NCBI GenBank assembly: GCA_029864945.1
Contig: JAOTSL010000221.1
Location: forward strand, 1 to 5,349
Origin: Gammaproteobacteria bacterium
GTDB taxonomy: Bacteria > Pseudomonadota > Gammaproteobacteria > S012-40
Reading direction: 5' to 3'
DNA length: 5,349 nt
A model generated the notes under the pieces. It worked only from the letters and a program-made list of their open reading frames with translations. It ran no database searches and had not been told where the DNA came from. Position numbers and translations under genes: made by a program. Below, in pieces: positions 4,783 to 5,349 of the stretch; position 1 is the stretch's first letter; each line of letters begins with the position of its first letter.

Positions 4783-4854
4783 GGTTCTTCTTAAGTCTCA
4801 ATGCTGGTTGTTAAAATAATACTTATTAAAATGGTAGCTAAGTCTATTATTAGT

Positions 4855-4878
4855 GCAATATTCGTGCTGGTAAGTCAA
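4855..4878 (-). promoter_or_regulatory. pbpG: Possible pbpG promoter
   Basis: Read on the minus strand, TTGACT (4873-4878) is a 5 of 6 match to the -35 box. The best partner is ACTAAT, 18 bp downstream, matching only 4 of 6; the alternative TAATAAT lies 20 bp downstream. Either gives a leader of about 65 bases. The -35 is good but the -10 is poor. Confidence 0.25.
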
Positions 4879-4887
4879 TTCGCTATG

Positions 4888-4900
4888 ATAACAGTGTTAT
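4888..4900. promoter_or_regulatory. Palindrome ATAACA-G-TGTTAT upstream of pbpG
   Basis: Two perfect 6-bp arms around one central base lie ten bases upstream of the proposed -35 box of pbpG. A site of this form and place could bind a dimeric regulator, but no family was recognised. Confidence 0.3.
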
Positions 4901-4917
4901 GACGATCCTGCTATTGT

Positions 4918-4951
4918 CACCATATCACGTCAAAAGCCATCAAATATGGTG
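4918..4951. repeat. Perfect 8-bp inverted repeat CACCATAT/ATATGGTG
   Basis: CACCATAT (4918-4925) and ATATGGTG (4944-4951) are exact reverse complements separated by 18 bp. The spacing suits either a hairpin or a wide operator. No nearby gene explains it other than pbpG, about 135 bp away. Confidence 0.4.
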
Positions 4952-5349
4952 CGATGGTTTAATTGCTGACTGGATGTTATTGCTGCTTTATGCAGAATTA
5001 ACGGCTGACCACATCTTTTTTAATACATCGTATAATTACCAGGCTTTTTTAGCCGGCGCATAATAATTGTTGCTGAGATTGCTAGGTCATGTGTCCGCTG
5101 GATTAATTGAAAATATAGAAGCAAAATCCACAATCCCCCAATGTTTCTAGCATTGTCTGGAATCATTGTTGGGAGTACGATAAATAGCCTGAGTATTTTT
5201 AGGTGGTGGAAAAGCTGGGGCGAGTAGGTGGCGAAGCTGATTACCGAGGGGTGTTAAATCAATCGCATATCGTGGTTTCTGCAGTATTCCATGGTTTTTT
5301 ACAATAAATTTCACGGTGGTGGTTTTGTTTTTTTTTTTGCCGGATTTTA

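Larger units (their letters stand above)
4783..5349. other. Long gene-poor region upstream of pbpG
   Basis: About 570 bp contain no gene I can support. What can be seen is a weak pbpG promoter, two perfect inverted repeats (4888-4900 and 4918-4951), a small stem CAATG/CATTG at 5139-5155, a run of eleven T at 5328-5338 and one doubtful 54-codon minus-strand frame starting at GTG near 5315. The region probably separates pbpG from a gene outside the window. Confidence 0.4.

Noticed and set aside
3780..4819. Frames overlapping pbpG (3780-3968 minus; 3823-4026, 4121-4306 and 4421-4819 plus)
   Set aside because: All are shadows of the complete pbpG gene, whose active-site motifs fix the true frame.

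Overview
The window looks like chromosomal DNA of a moderately AT-rich gammaproteobacterium. The main evidence is the order pgsA, tRNA-Gly(GCC), tRNA-Cys(GCA), tRNA-Leu(UAA), which is the classical gammaproteobacterial pgsA-glyW-cysT-leuZ arrangement. A DUF3820-family gene and a pbpG-type D,D-peptidase gene on the right agree with this. The genus cannot be named from the sequence. The uvrC gene that usually precedes pgsA in this group is absent.

Left part (1-1503): a small two-helix DUF2892 membrane protein is encoded on the minus strand, with a good Shine-Dalgarno, a recognisable promoter and a perfect 8-bp inverted repeat over its -35 region. Divergent from it is pgsA, for phosphatidylglycerophosphate synthase. 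The three tRNA genes follow. They start from a strong promoter with a GC-rich discriminator, and a terminator-like hairpin lies between tRNA-Gly and tRNA-Cys.

Middle part (1504-3510): this appears to be the scar of one or more mobile elements inserted next to tRNA-Leu. Just after the tRNA come GGGGTAT repeats like the arm sites in front of P4-type integrase genes, then the broken N-terminal end of such an integrase. After that come two near-identical 20-bp direct repeats resembling an insertion-sequence end. The only intact gene in the scar is a short ProB (glutamate 5-kinase) without the PUA domain, whose motifs match the Campylobacterota form better than the usual gammaproteobacterial enzyme. 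Directly behind it, on the opposite strand, is a second and unrelated tyrosine integrase, decayed by stops, a frameshift, an internal deletion and loss of its C-terminal half. The simplest reading is a tRNA-Leu island that brought in or replaced a proline-synthesis gene and then eroded, leaving proB between two dead integrases.

Right part (3511-5349): a DUF3820 protein with a Pro/Glu-rich N-terminal extension that contains a 30-bp duplication is convergent with a complete, exported PBP7-type D-alanyl-D-alanine endopeptidase. About 570 bp upstream of pbpG hold no convincing gene, only palindromes, a weak promoter candidate and one doubtful 54-codon reading frame.
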